Both the position numbers and the translations under genes were made by a program. The notes under the pieces were generated by a model. That model did no database searches. It saw only the letters and a list, made by a program, of their open reading frames with translations, and was not told the DNA's origin. 64,000 bases of DNA from Taxillus chinensis (taxonomy: Eukaryota; Streptophyta; Magnoliopsida; Santalales; Loranthaceae), in assembly GCA_023512835.1 (NCBI GenBank), contig CM042092.1:52458400-52522399 (forward strand), in the 5' to 3' direction. How positions within the stretch are numbered: the first letter of the stretch is position 1; each line of letters starts with the position of its first letter. Below, one piece after another: positions 33,721 to 47,900 of the stretch.

Positions 33721-34425
33721 TCCATGATGGGAAGAATTGCTAAATGGAAGCTACTCTTAGTAGAATATGACATTGTCTATGTGCCTCAAAAGGCCATTAA
33801 AGGAAGTGCCATAGCTGATTATTTAGTGGATCGAGCCTTGGAAGAGTATGAGCCAGCAATCTCTGATTTTCCAGACGAATTCATCAACACCATCCAAGAA
33901 AATGAAGAGTCAGACACATGGACCCTATGGTTTGATGGAGCATCAAGCTTATCTGGTCATGGCATCGGGGCAGTCCTAATTTCCCCATCCAGAATACATT
34001 TTCTGATGGCTGCCAAGTTGACGTTCCCTTGCACAAACAATATAGCAGAATATGAAGCTTGTGTAATGGGCCTCCAAGAGGCATTGAATAAAGGAATCAG
34101 AAAATTACAAGTGTTTGAGGATTCAGCTCTAGTCATTTATCAAGTTAGAAAGGAATAGGAAACTCGAAATCACAAGTTGATTCCTTACCGACAAATGATT
34201 TGTGAAATGGCTAACCTATTTGATGAAATTACATTTGAACACATGTCAAGAGAGCATAATCGAATTCCCGATGCTTTAGCAACTCTAGCCTCCCTCCTTC
34301 AATTGGACACATGCTTTGAAATACCATGCTTTGACATCAATGTGAACAAGGAACCCATTTACAACATGGTAACCAATGTTGACACCGACAACAAGCCTTG
34401 GTATCAAGATATCCAACAGTACTTG
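33721..34425 (+). pseudogene. Tat second (archaeal-type) RNase H
   Basis: WTLWFDGASSLSGHGIGAVL (33921 region), CTNNIAEYEACVMGLQEAL, FEDSALVIYQV and RIPDALATLASLL show the four-part aRNH signature that defines Tat-lineage elements. The Asp, Glu and Asp positions are kept. A stop splits it at 34156-34158. It is followed by the start of the integrase region (WYQDIQQYL), interrupted by solo LTR F. Confidence 0.85.
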
Positions 34426-36332
34426 TGTCACGCACCCAAATTCCAGGGAACCCAAAACTAGGAACATGACTTCCCCTTGCCCGCACCCGAAAGGTCAAGG
34501 GGTTGGTGACAAACACTAATGGAGACTACACCGCGGGTGCTGTCTCAAATATGCAACCCTGTACAGTCATACATCAAGGGTAATCCTGTACTTTCCCATA
34601 TATCATCATGCATACAATAAGTCAAACAGTCATACAAATATCACATCACAAATAGTATGCAAATACAACTGTCCACGGACCCATGTCTAGGATATCACAC
34701 AAAGCAATACAGAATAAAATATTGTATCATACATCAGAGTAGTGGGAGTCCTCCTGGAAGAAAGTCCTCCACTAGTCTCGGGTCACACCTTAAAAAGGTA
34801 AACAACAAGTAGGGGTAAGCGACAAGCTCAGTAGGTGACCCCAATACTCCACATCATGCAAACATACAAGTCTATACTACATGCATTGTGTACTCGTGCA
34901 CTATGTAGTGTGCACAATCATTTGGACTCAGTCTGCAAACAAACATCTGGACCCAGCTTGCCCATACAGGACAGCTTGTCCACGATCCTCAATAGGATCC
35001 CAACTCAGGGCACTCAGCCTTACCACAGCGCTATATGCCCAGACACAGTGCCACACAGGCCTGCCATCGGCGCATATGCCTGCCCCATCAACCACATAGC
35101 ATCATCTGTGCTCCACGGTGAGAACCGAACAAGTCATAGAGCCCTAAGCCCCAATTCCTCAAACCAACATATTAACACCAATATGGCATTAAGGTTCACC
35201 ATGCTCCCTTTATAACTGAAGCCAGTCTTCACAAACCGATCATCATTCCTTGACCAAGGAAGGAGATACCCATAGGAGTTGTTTTCTTGAAATAAAAAGT
35301 CCCGACATTGGGTTCCCATATCATAACTAAGATAATTTGATTTTTGGGGATTTTTCTGATATGTCTACAAAAAACTGGTTTTTTCAAAAATTCACCTCTA
35401 CAAAAAACTGGTTTTTTCTGAGATTTTACAATAAATCCCATTTTTCACATTTTGAAGGAGTGAGAATTTAATTTTCTAGTATTTTTTTTGAATCCAAATG
35501 GGGAGTATTTCGTTATTTACATTATAACTTAAGTATAATACTTGGTATAGGTTACAATATAAATAGTCCAGTCCAATGTTCAGTTACACTGTTGGAGCTG
35601 CGACTCGTAGCGCGGAACTGCAGCGCGCCTCGAAGACTTGTAGTTGCAGAGCGTGGAACTGCAGCGTGCCTTGATGACTCGAAGTTGGTCTTCGATCTTC
35701 GACCTTCGAACTATGAGTCAATGAGTCAATGAACTACGGATCTACGAACAATGAACTACGAACTATGAACCCATGACCCTGGATCTTCGACCCTTCGACC
35801 CAGAACTTCGGATCTTCGTCATTTCAACCCAGTAACGCGCCCAGAGTATTGTTCATCGTCATTTTTGCCTGTTCTTCGTCTGGAATCAACGCAGCAACCC
35901 CCAGATGCTCATAAACACACATTTTATGCAACAGACTACGATATCTACCTCAAAATGCGTCCAAAACACCTCTAAATCGCACAGATAACAACAGAAATAC
36001 ACACCAAATTATAGATTTGTAGAAATCTAGATTTCTATGGTTGACTTCTCAATCCTCATGAAATACATAGTTATACAACCCCAAAATCACATAAACATAT
36101 ATCAAAACTGATATAAAACAGTTCTTAACCACAGATCTTATGCTAAACCGTTAGATCTAACCCAAAATCAGATTCCCCCAAAACCTAAGGTTCATGCTTA
36201 ATTTCATAAATCATGACAGATTCGTGCATACCAAAGATAGAATCAAGATAAGAAGTTCAAGGACACCTACTTGGAGTGATTCTTTGAGCTCCACGAACCC
36301 CAATCGCTCTAAATCTCCAAGACACCAAGCTC

Positions 36333-36386
<54 letters not shown>

Positions 36387-36786
36387 CGCACAAACGTGAT
36401 AGTGTAAAGTGAAAGCTCTTTCTTTTTCCTGCTATTTATATTTCTATCAGTCATTGACCAATAACTGACCTAGTCAATAATTGACCTCCCAACACAATAA
36501 TTGACCTCCAAGGTCTTGAACTCCAAATTGAGTCAAATTATAGTCAAAACGCTTGAAATGACGAGCACAACACTATTTAGATATTATCACACCCACATGA
36601 CCGCCCCAAATACAAAGTCAACCAATAAACCCCAAAAAGTCAACAATCAGGTCAAACGGGGCCCCGACTCGGAATCGGGCCCAAGTACAGTCAAAATGCT
36701 CACATCAATGACTACATTACCATCCAGATAGTTGCATTCCCATAGAATGGCTATCTCTCAAAACTATCCAAATACAATTCTTTACA
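34426..36786 (-). repeat. Solo LTR F
   Basis: A 2.36-kb LTR, TGTCACGCACCC to CTTTACA, with a perfect ACTTG target duplication (34421-34425 and 36787-36791) and no internal region, so formed by LTR-LTR recombination. Orientation is judged minus from a (CT)n tract (36337-36383) beside a minus-strand TATA-like box near 36430, the same arrangement as the other LTRs. It belongs to a different family: it lacks the palindrome doublet and the GCACGCCAATT array. A 21-bp direct repeat, CTACAAAAAACTGG then TTTTTTC, occurs at about 35366 and 35398. Confidence 0.9.
35590..35830. repeat. Degenerate short-repeat tract in solo LTR F
   Basis: GCGGAACTGCAGCGCGCCT recurs about 40 bp later as GCGTGGAACTGCAGCGTGCC. 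GAACTACG, TTCGACC and ATGAGTCA-type phrases then repeat to 35830. It is rich in GATCTTCGA-like inverted bits. No coding signal. Confidence 0.6.
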
Positions 36787-36791
36787 ACTTG

Positions 36792-37250
36792 TCTCAGACC
36801 TCATATCCCAGGTAGGGGCCTCGAAGCAGAAAAAAGAAACATCCGACGAGCAAGCATCAATTACTTCCTCGACGGTTTAATCCTATACAGACGCAACCAT
36901 AACTAAATTTTACTTCAGTGCTTAGACAAAGATGAAGCAGCTCGGGTCACCAATGAGGTTCACAACGGCGATTGCGGATCTCACGCAAATGGGCATACAC
37001 TAACTAGGCAGGTCATGAGGATGGGATACTATTGGGTTACTATGGAAAAGGACTGCATTGAGCATGTACGTAAATGTCTTAAATGCTAGATTTATGGGGA
37101 TCGCATTCAAGCACCCCCATCTAAGCTACACGTGCTTACATCTCTGTGGCCATTTGCATTATGGGGCATGGACGTCATTGCGCCCATATTCCCAAAAGCC
37201 TCTAATGGACATAGATTCATTCTTGTAACCATCGACTATTTCACTAAGTG
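36792..37250 (+). pseudogene. pol: Tat integrase, N-terminal part
   Basis: After the LTR F target copy the frame continues with SQTSYP, a stop, then (one frame over) RNIRRASINYFLDGLILYRR. The zinc-binding region is HNGDCGSHANGH and DCIEHVRKCLKC, a His-His-Cys-Cys set. The core begins WPFALWGMDVIAPIFPKASN (first catalytic Asp in GMD) and FILVTIDYFTKW. Stops lie near 36817, 36907 and 37087. Element C cuts it at 37250. Confidence 0.8.
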
Positions 37251-38391
37251 GGAACGTGACCCTCCCTTTACCCGGTTTTGGATAAAGGGGTAGGATACAA
37301 CATACACTTCACATTTTATTTTCAGAGACCAAAATCACATAATTATTAAATTCAAACCACATGCCTTTATTATGTTTCAAACTTCATTACAGAATCTCCC
37401 CGAAGGTTACAAGGCCTCAACGAAATTACATAACACAAATTACATAACATAAAACAAAGCCACAAAACGGAACTCCTCCACCTAGGTGTTCCCACCTAAC
37501 GCCCGTAGGTTCCTGCAAGAAAACACACCACAGTAGGAGGGGTGAGCAACCACAGCTCGGTAGGGATCATGTCTCCCCAACCCATCCCATGCTCCTAGCA
37601 TCTACATGACATGTGTACGAGTGCGGTGTCGTGATACATTCCAACAGATATAATAACAAACCACCAGCAAAATACAATCATTTCTACATTCACACAGGCT
37701 AACACTTTAACCACAAGTGGTTTAACCGCCTCTTCAGGCCAATGATTCAAGTGATTTAACCGCCTCTTCAGGCCAATGATTTAACCGCCTCTCAGGCAAA
37801 TAGTTAACCGCCTCTCAGGCATAGTTTCCACAGCCTCACAGGCTAACACAAAACAGTCCCGGGCTTCCACAGCCACTGGGTGTACAAGCAAACACGCAGC
37901 ACATAAGGCCATACAGGCATAACATCAAACACTTAATATGCTTAGTCACACGGGAATAACGTCGAACACTTAGTATGCATATATTCACAAGGCTCACAAA
38001 CCCGGCCACACAGATATTATTTCAAACACATAATATACATAGCCTCACAGGCATTATTTCAAACACGTTCTGAGCATACACACAGGCATATTCACACAGG
38101 CATTTTATCGAACACTTAACATGCACTAACCACCCAACCTCAGAAATCACACCAAAATGCCACTGAAGGCCAACATTCATATAGGAGGTCACACCTATAT
38201 GAATTTACATATAAATAATATAACAATAACAATAGAAACTCGAGAAACCCTCTACACAGGGCCTAACCCCCAACGCACCAGGTGAGAGCAGAACCCCTAC
38301 CTTGAAAACGTCCTCCAGCTCTTGCTTCCACGCTAGACGTTGTCTTCCCAACGCACGACGCTCCGGCAGCAAGCCAGCAGCTCTCCTTCCT

Positions 38392-38446
<55 letters not shown>

Positions 38447-39134
38447 GACGGCTGAAAAGAACCCTAACCCTAGAACAAGGAGTCTCCTCATCCTTATATA
38501 GATCTCCCATTATCAAAACGACGTAGTTTTGATTAAGTGAAACCCAGGATCAAAACGACGTAGTTTTGATTACAGAAGCTACCACCTTCTCGCTTCCATA
38601 CACGCCAAAATATCCACAATTCTAACATGGTCCTTTGGGGAAAAATCATTATAATGACAAAACCAAGATAACCATGCAAAAACATGCTTGCACGCCAATT
38701 TGAACGCCAATTCCCCAATTGGCGTGCAGCTCCAAATGCACTAAAACTTCATCCCAAGCCTCCTTGCATCTTGTAGAGGTCTGAGAAGCAAAAATATGCT
38801 TGCACGTGAAATGGGTGAATTCACGTGCAGCTCCAGATGCTCTGAAATTTCTGTGGTAGGTAGAGGACCTCATTCTAAGAAACTTTTGTTCTTGCACGCC
38901 AATTGTTTGAGGCCATCTACTAGGTCAAAAGTGAGCTCCAAGATCAGCCAAAACAGCTTAAAATCGCCTGTAAACGCATAGCATCTTCCTAGGGCATAAA
39001 GGTACGTTATCACTTGTCACATGCACCTCCCAAAAGTCCCCTCTTGGGCTCATCTCTTACCTCAAACTTGTGCACCAACATCCAAGGTGTTTGTGGTTAA
39101 CTTCTTACACACGGGTTACACACGGGTCATTACA
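37251..39134 (-). repeat. Element C 3' LTR (left copy, end truncated)
   Basis: Starts GGAACGTGACCCTCCC, which is position 34 of the right LTR. It holds about four copies of the TTTAACCGCCTC(TT)CAGGC unit at 37725-37815, a (CT)24 tract at 38395-38442, the palindrome doublet 38512-38570, and the GCACGCCAATT sites at 38690-38910. Ends CGGGTCATTACA. Confidence 0.88.
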
Positions 39135-42100
39135 TCCTCTCCCCCTTAAGACTTTTCATCCTCGAAAAGAAATGACATACGAGGAAAACAAACACAAGCT
39201 ACCCATTTGCCACACGGCGAGCCACAACACCCAAATAGGTCATACACTGCACATTGTACACAATAGCACATAACATAGTGCCACCACAGTCCATAACCAC
39301 ATGCATCACAATCTATGGAAACACATCCACATGTCACAAATACCCATCACAAGCACATTTCATTAACACATTCAATATAAATTAAAGTCAAAAGTCGAAA
39401 GGAAATACAAATACACCATCCAACAGCCACCCCTCCACCCGTAAGATTGTTCGTCCTCGAACAACTCTGGGGGTTGCTCACGCATCATGGATTCGCGTTT
39501 CCATATTTCCTCCATAGGACGTGTCGTCCGCGAAAAGACAATACACTTTCCATAATGCACATGCTAATGCACATCGTCCACAACCATTCACATACCCGCG
39601 AATGAAGATATCACACAATAACACACATGAAGGCACGTACCCACAGACCCAATACAACACAGCATGATAAGGAAACACATATTCTAATCTCACCAACAAC
39701 CCTTGTTCTCCTCACCTAACACATGTCACAAGTATTCACGTCACGACGGTGTACGACATATATGCCCATCCCCAACACGTACGTTTAACAAATCACATAG
39801 GTCACAGACCAACTCACATCATAAACACCACTACAAGGAACAAGGCACAAACAAAACACTACTACACGTTTAACGTTCCACTGCCCACTCGCTGACACCA
39901 TACAAACTCATCCGCAGGGAGTTTCCTCACAATCTTCCCACCTCTGGACCGTTCGTCCCCGAAAAGAGAAATCAAGTAGTAAGCATCACGAGAAGATCAA
40001 AGCAACACATAACACCCATGATCACAACAAGAACTAGAGCTTGGCCAATTAGCGTGCTGACAACAACTCACGTGAGCAAGTTTGACAATAGTGAGGTCGA
40101 GAAACCTCCCATAGATTCGCTAAGACCCCGACAATCGAACAAGGCCAACACCATCAGCCTAAGCGCATCCCAATAGAAGCAACACTCCCCAATTAAAGGT
40201 ACCCCAATAGTAACCCACCACTAAGATTGGATGCAACGGACACCAACAATTTACCACGCAGCTACACCCTAGATGTAGACCGCACCCTTACAGCAAGCAC
40301 CATGAGGTCACAATGAAATACAACCAACACCAATGATGGCCCTCCACAGCTTACAATCCAGGACACAGCTATACTAGGATGAAGTTTCCATTCGATTCTG
40401 ATTAACATGACACCCAATGGAGTCCAGGGATGACAAATTCGAGTGCCATACACAACCACGACAAGACCAAAAAGCTACTATCCAGGCTAACACCGGTCAC
40501 CAATGTTGAGAATCTACTAAAGAATCCTTTAAACCAGAACGTCACATAAATAACACCTCCCTAACTATGGTCAGATAGGGATCCACCAAGGGCCCACACA
40601 GCCATCACTAATTGAGGCTTATGTTACAACCCAAGTGATAACGCCTTACTCAGTCGGCAGACATTCCATGCGACAGGAATTCTTTGACGCCGGGTAGTTG
40701 CCAACAACGTAGTTCTCTCCACCCTGGAAAAGTCTCCTACCTGCAACATGACAATAACGGAATCCTCGGTGTCACCACTCACAGGTCACAAAGGAATCCT
40801 TTGCCTCTAGGACATACTCCACCTTATGGCCCACTGACCCTGCTATACCAACCGTCACGTCCTATCTCAACACACCAACAAAACACTCAAACTGACCAAG
40901 AAATGCTCCGGCTCTAGCCTCAGCTTAATGTGATCACTGCCATTCCTCCGGGTGGTGCAGGAAACAAGACATGCAAACGCCTGATTCGGGACCTTCACGT
41001 AGTTCCCAAACACACCAACACCTTGATAGCGTGAACCATCTCCCTTACCGCGTGATACTGTACCTGAAAGGTTTTCAAGAGCACAAATGTAGGTCATCCG
41101 CCTACCAGCACTGCTCTAAAACATGCACCTTTGTGACATCCGCCCGACATAAATCGCTCCCCAAGGAGTAGCACTAATACCCCTTCCAAGCAAAAACGCC
41201 AGTCGACTCAATTCTGGGGATCAAACAACCCCCCCCCCTTTTTTTTTCAACTTACCAACAGTTTAATAACACCAGACAAGGAAGAACATAAACAATCATC
41301 ACTTCTAACACTCTTCCTCATCCTCACACCACGCTTACTATACCAATACACCATGCCTCATCCTTCTCTACGCATATGTGTCGCAACACCCACACGTAGC
41401 AACTCCGCTATATACCTCTACCACTTATGCAATACATACAACAACACAATGCCACATTTTCTCGACATTCTCAACACATGCAACGAAACATAAGACTCCG
41501 ACGAGTAGAACGTACCAATTTTTTTTTTTTTTTACACCTTCTCCTCAAGATACCAGACCAAAGGAATGGCCCTACCATGCAAAAGCACACCCGCAGCCCC
41601 TAGAGAAATGTTTTCCAGGATGTGGGTAAAAAGCCCGAACAAGGCCTGCCAAATCTCACTTGCTTACCTCTTTTTACCAATTGGATGCATCGGGCACGAC
41701 CCTTGAAACCCACTCACGGCCGATAGTTGAGCTCCGAACACTTCACATTTTACACGTGTGCATCCCCATTTCACAACATGTTCTAAGAACATCACTCATG
41801 GTCTTTCACACTCGACAAACATGACACATGGCCACCGCTTGACCATCCGAGAACCCAAACACCTATATAGTTACTAGCCAGAACTTGCAATGACCACTCT
41901 AGCCAACAAGATAACACTTCAAGGACTCTAAGAGCAGGCTATACTAGCTGCGTTTTCCCCTCAACCACAACGCTTGGAAAAGAAAGGTAACCATAGGAAT
42001 ACCCCTTTCAAGTAGTACTCCAACACATACCTCTATCCGCTTAAGGACATATTTCTATTAATCAAGGTTGCCAAGGAGGTGTCACACAATAACCCACAAG

Positions 42101-43215
42101 CCATCACTTCACACCTCAAGCTCTACTAGCTAGCCAATCTAAATTCCCTCCCACTGGCAAAAGGTAGCCTACAAGATTTGGTTACTCTGATTAGCAACAC
42201 GTGCCAAAGTTGAATACCACTCACATGCAAAATCAACACCCATATATATTCATTAGTTACTTATTATTCTTCTAGCGTTATGAATCTATATCTCCTAATA
42301 GGTCACCACCCACATCCATTCGAAATGCTAACTGAAACGGGACACGATAGGGTCCACCCAGCCTCACATAAACCAGTACAAGACTCAACCGACAACCCAC
42401 CAAAGGGGCACGATACCACCAGTGAATTTCTGTCTTGCTCTTCCACTGGCCTCATTAGGTAGTCCTCCTGCCTCCAAATCGGGACTCGGCGTTGAGCTTT
42501 ACCCCTAGCTCGCCGAGCCGGTCCCCCTAGCATCACTCCCGGTCCTACTAAATCAGATTGTACGAAGACGTCCTACTTTTCCACAGAGGTAACACCGGTA
42601 CTGCTTCTTGGCACACTCTCTGTTCCAGTGCCCCGGTTGTCCACAACAAGCGTAATCTTTTGAGAAACAGGACTCAAACGGGAGTGTTGAGGGCTGACAA
42701 CTCTCGGCGTACCTCGCTCCTGATCAGTTGTCGAATTGCATCCCTCACCTCTGGAATAATCGAGCTCAAAACGCCAACCTCTGCCGTGATTAGTCTAACA
42801 CCTTCAGCCTGCAGCTCTCTCACTTGCCCAACCTGGGTCGCGGCCTCCTCTGTTACCTCAATAGTCGCACGGCTTATAGTTTCCAGAAACATTGGTTAAG
42901 CGAAAAGGTAGCGCTCCAGATTAACACTAAATGATCTCAACAATCGCGAGACTGCTACCGACTAAGTAGCTTTAGTTATAACACGCGTTATTGCCACACA
43001 AGTCCATAGGTTCACATTTAACAGATACCAATTTTACATTCCATTGCATTGCTCATAACCACTCTTATTTCACACAGTACCAAACAAATCACATGCTCAA
43101 CCATTCACAGAACACCAACATTATTGTATATTTAATTTATTTAATTTATTTTTTTGTTAACAGTTCACAAGCCTCAAGTTTCCAAGCACACAGTTTCAAT
43201 TCCACAATTTCTTTT
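39135..43215 (-). other. Element C internal region, non-coding, with pol tail and gag scraps
   Basis: On the minus strand, pol survives only as MEEIWKRESMMREQ and ELFEDEQS (about 39444-39515), matching the end of A and B pol. Gag survives as an N-terminal piece, MFLETISRATIEVTEEAATQ through EVRRELSALNTPV (42674-42892), and a knuckle-like ACCGQPGHWNREC (about 42620-42655), whose first Cys is replaced by Tyr. The roughly 3 kb between shows no conserved frame but is homologous to D and E (for example GGCAGACATTCCATGCGACA at 40662 and 46746). D inserted at 43215 upstream of gag. Confidence 0.7.
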
Positions 43216-43704
43216 TGTCACGCCCCGGATTTCCAACCCGAGGAAACCGGTACATGACTCCCCATTCACCCACACGGAGGGCAAAGGGGTTAGGATACAA
43301 ACCAAGAACCGAACATTTTAAACATTCACAACACATTCAAGAAAAAATAAAGTCCATCAAGCAGTCCACAAACCAAATCAGTCTTTAATACAAAGTCTTC
43401 TTTTCAATCCATCCCCATTGGGGTTACATCAGTTCCCATAATAAAATAACATAAACAATAAAATAAATAAGGTCTTCCACCTTGGGGTCCCACCTAACGC
43501 CTGTAGGTTCCTGTAAAGAAAACAACATGGTAGGAGGGGTGAGCAACAACAGCTCAGTAGGGATCATGTCTCCCCAACCCATCCGATGCACCTAATATCT
43601 ACATGCCTTGTGTACAAGTGCTGTGTCGTGATACAATTATTCCACCAGATATAGTTACAGGCTATAACAGCAAACACAATCATACATGGGCTGGTACATA
43701 AACA

Positions 43705-43880
43705 CTCCCGGGCTTCCACGACCACCGGGTTTTCAAGAACAGTCCCGGGCTTCCACAGCCACCGGGTTCCACAAAACAGTCCCGGGCTTCCACGGCCACC
43801 GGGTTCCACAAAACAGTCCCGGGCTTCCACGACCACCGGGTTCCACAAAACAGTCCCGGGCTTCCACGCCCACCGGGTGT
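43705..43880 (-). repeat. 37-bp minisatellite in element D LTR
   Basis: Five copies of CAGTCCCGGGCTTCCACGGC followed by CACCGGGTTCCACAAAA (37 bp). The right LTR (about 50385-50590) has six more or less complete copies, so copy number changed after insertion. CCCGGG and CCGG/GG arms make each unit partly self-complementary. Confidence 0.8.
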
Positions 43881-44688
43881 ACAAGCAAACACGCAAAGAC
43901 ACATGGCCATACAGGCATAACATCAAACACTTAGTATGCTTAGTCACACAGGAATAACATCGAACACTTAGCATGCATATATCCACAAGCTCATAAACCC
44001 AGCCACCGGACATAATCTAACACACTGGACGTGCGTGGCCTCACAAGCATTACCTCAAACACATAACATGCACGGCCTCACACAGGCATTACCTCAAACA
44101 CATAACATGCACACCCTCACAAGGCATTATGTCAAACACTTGGCAGGCATATATACATATATCCAAACAACACGCCATTGAAGGCCAACATTCATATAGG
44201 AGATCACACCTATATGAATTTACATATAAACAAGATGATAACAAGGACAATATCCAACGGGTAATTCACCACAGGGCCTAACCCCGGATCAGGTATAAGA
44301 AAACAGAACCCCTACCTTAAAGAAGATCCTCCTTGCTCCCGCGTTAGATGCCATCCTCCCCACGCAAGATGCTCCAGGCGAGAACCAAGAACTCCCCTTC
44401 CTTCTCTCTCTCTAGCTCTCTCTCTACGACGGCCGCGGGGAACAAGTGAACCCTAAACCTAAAACAGAGAGCTTCTCCTCCTTATATAGACAACACAACA
44501 TCAAAACGACGTAGTTTTGATTAAGTGAATCCCAAGCATCAAAACGACGTAGTTTTGATCACACAAGTTAGCACCTTTCCGCACCCATATAGGCCAAAAT
44601 ACTCGGAATTTCAACATGGTCCTTTGGAGAAAGTTCCTTAGAATGTCAAAACCAAGGGAACCATGCAAAAATATGCTCGCACGCCAAT

Positions 44689-44718
44689 TTGCACGTGAAT
44701 TCCCCAATTCACGTGCAA
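44689..44718 (-). promoter_or_regulatory. G-box inverted repeat in D-type U3
   Basis: A perfect 13-bp inverted repeat around CCCC, each arm containing CACGTG. In A the equivalent arms contain CACGCC/GGCGTG (10719-10746). Both arms changed together between subfamilies, which argues for selection on the paired motif or on its binding protein. Confidence 0.6.
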
Positions 44719-44990
44719 CTCCATATGCACTCCAAATGCTCTCAAACTTCACCCCTAGCCTCCTTGCATCATTTAGAAGACAACCACACTTGCACGTGAA
44801 TTGGACCCATATCACGTGCACCTCACATACATGTCCATTTGGCCTAAAACTTCTGTGGGAGATAGAGGACACCATTCTAAGCATCTTTCCTTTTGCACGT
44901 GAATTCATTGGAGTCCATTTACTAGGTCAAAATCTAGAAAAACTCTACTCAGGAGGCAAAACTGACTAACTCAAGGTACGGGTCCTTACA

Positions 44991-47900
44991 TCCTCTCCCC
45001 CTTAAGACTTTTCGTCCTCGAAAAGAAATGACATACGAGGAAAACAAACACAAGCTACCCATTTGTCACACGACGAGCCACAACACCCAAATGGGTCATA
45101 CACCGCACATTGTACACAATAGCATATAACATAGTGCCACCACAGTCCATAACCACATGCATCACAATCTATGGAAACACAGCCACATGTCACAAATACC
45201 CATCACAAGCACATTTCATTAACACATTCAATATAAATAAAAGTCAAAAGTCGAAAGGAAATACAAATACACCAGCCAACAGCCCACCCCTCCACCCTTA
45301 AGATTGTTCGTCCTCGAACAACTCTGGGGGTTGCTCACGCATCACGGATTCGCGTTTCCATATTTCCTCCATAGGACGTGTCGTCCTCGAAAAGACAATA
45401 CACTTTCCATAATGCACATGCTGATGCACATCGTCCACAACCATGCACACACCCGCGAATGAAGATAGCACACAATAACACACATGAAGGCACGTGCCCA
45501 CAAACCCAATACAACACAGCATGATAGGGAAACACATATCCTAAACTCACAAACAATCCTTGTTTTCCGCACCTAACACATGTCACAAGTATTCACATGT
45601 CACGACGGTGTACGACATATACGCCCATCCCCAACACGTACGTTTAACAAATCACATAGGTCACAGACCAACTCACATCATAAACACCACTACAAGGAAT
45701 AAGGCACAAACAAAACACTACTACACGTTTAACGTTCCACCGCCCACTCGCCGACACCATACAAACTCATCCGCAGGGAGTTTCCTCACAACCTTCCCAC
45801 CTCCTGGACCGTTCGTCCCCGAAAAGAGAAATCAAGTGGCAAACATCACGGGAAGATTAAAGCAACACATAACACCCATGAGCATAACAAGAACTAGAGC
45901 TTGGCCAATTAGCGCGCCGACAACAACTCACGTGAGCAAGTCCGACAACAAGGTGAGGTCGAGAAGCCTCCCACGGATGCATGAAGACCCCGACAACCGA
46001 ACAAGGCCAACACCAGAGCCTATGCACGAAGCATCCATTCGCTAGAATTCATATGATTGAACGAGAAGTCACCGCATCGACATAGCAGGGTACTCGGCAT
46101 TAGACGCCTACTCATGTCACAATAGGACCAACACTCCACAATGTAAAATACCCAACAATGACACCATCAAAATTGGATGTCAACGGACCCCAACAATGTA
46201 CAACGCAGCCACACTCCATATGTAGACCTTACCCTAACGGCAAACACTAAGTGGTCACAAGGAAACACAAACAAACAAGAGAAAAGCATTAGACAAACCA
46301 TAATCGTGTTTCTACACATGGAGATCACCCCAGCAGCACCATCATCACTGCTCAAACCGCCTCACTCTATAGTGATACACGCAACAACAAAACCCAACCA
46401 ATGCCAAAGGGAACTCAAGATGACTTACAATCCAGGACACAACTACATCAGGATGAAGTGTGCCCTCCACCACTCGGTCACGGTCAACAAGACGCCCAAC
46501 GGAGTCCAAGGAGTAACTCAAAACAACGAATTCGGTACCATACCCAATCACGGCAAGACCAAAAGTTACTATCGGGCTAACACCGGTCACCAACGTTGAG
46601 AATCTACTAAAGAATCCCTTGAACCAGAACGTCACATAAATAACACCTCCCTAACTACGGTCAAATAGGGATCCACCAAGGGCCCACACAGCCTTCATTA
46701 ACTGAGGCTTATGTTACAACCCAAGTGATAACACCTTACTCAGTCGGCAGACATTCCATGCGACAGGAATTCTTTGACGCCGGGTAGTTGCCAACAACGT
46801 AGTCCTCTCCACCCTGGAAAAGTCTCCGACCGACAACATGACAATAATGGAATCCTCGGTGTCACCACTCACAGGTCACAAAGGAATCCTTTGCCTCCAG
46901 GACATACTCCACCTCATGGCCCACTAACCCTGCTATACCAACAATCACGTCCTATCTCAACACACCAACAAAACACTCAAACTAACCAAGAAATGCTCAG
47001 GCTCTAACCGCAGCCTTAATATGGTCACCGCAATTCCTCCGGGTAGGCACAAGAAACGAGACATACAAACTCCTTATTCGGGACATTCACGTACCTCCCA
47101 AACACACCAACACTTTGATGGCGTGGTCCATCTCACTTACCGCATCAAAACGCACACGAAAGACTTTCAAGAAGAACATATGTAGCATGAGGACCCCATG
47201 ATAGCCGCAGGACACAAACCTCCCCCAAAGGGGTAGCACTAATACCCCTTACAAATAGAACTCACCTCTGACTCCATTCAATGGATCATAACTCATCAAT
47301 ACTTTCACATTTTAACTTAGCATGCCATCACACGTGACAAGGAATAGCATCAACATTACACATAACACCCCTCTTCATCCCATACCGCACATAATATGCG
47401 CATGCATCACCTCCTACTCCTCTCGCATATGTCTACCACGAGACCCACACATAAGAACTTTGCTATACCCCTTTAACACATATGCAACACACACAACAAA
47501 ACAAAACAACCACAACACACGAAATAAACTACGTGCAGAACACATGTAAGAGAGGACATACTAGCCCCCACCTCCTCGCCTCTTTTAAGCCTATTACCCA
47601 CACGACATGGATTAACGGAATGGTCCTACCACCAGGAGTACATCCTCAACCCCTCGGAAGGTGTCTCACAATTATGAGGAAAAACCCAAACAAGGCCTGC
47701 CCAATCTCACTCGCTTGCTGCTTGCACCGATTGGGTTAGCCAGGGGCACGATCCTATAAACTCACTCGTAACCTAGTTCCAGGACTCATCACATTTTTAT
47801 ACATACGCAAACCCATTTCACCACATATCCCATGAACATTACCCAAGGTCTTTCACACACCACCAGCATGACACGTGGTCAATGTTTGGCCACCCAAGAA

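Larger units (their letters stand above)
43216..44990 (-). repeat. Element D 3' LTR (left copy)
   Basis: Subfamily LTR: CCCGGGCTTCCAC minisatellite (43705-43880), interrupted CT leader (about 44402-44426), palindrome doublet 44500-44521 and 44538-44559. The U3 inverted repeat is rebuilt on CACGTG: TTGCACGTGAATT (44689-44701), CCCC, then its exact complement (44706-44718). Confidence 0.9.

Noticed and set aside
43564..44013. 149-codon frame with repeated GSPGLFCGTRW-type units
   Set aside because: Translation of the 37-bp minisatellite, which stays open because unit changes are few; absent from other subfamilies.
46177..46599. 140-codon plus-strand frame in element D
   Set aside because: Not conserved as a frame in C or E, no domain, and antisense to the element; likely chance.
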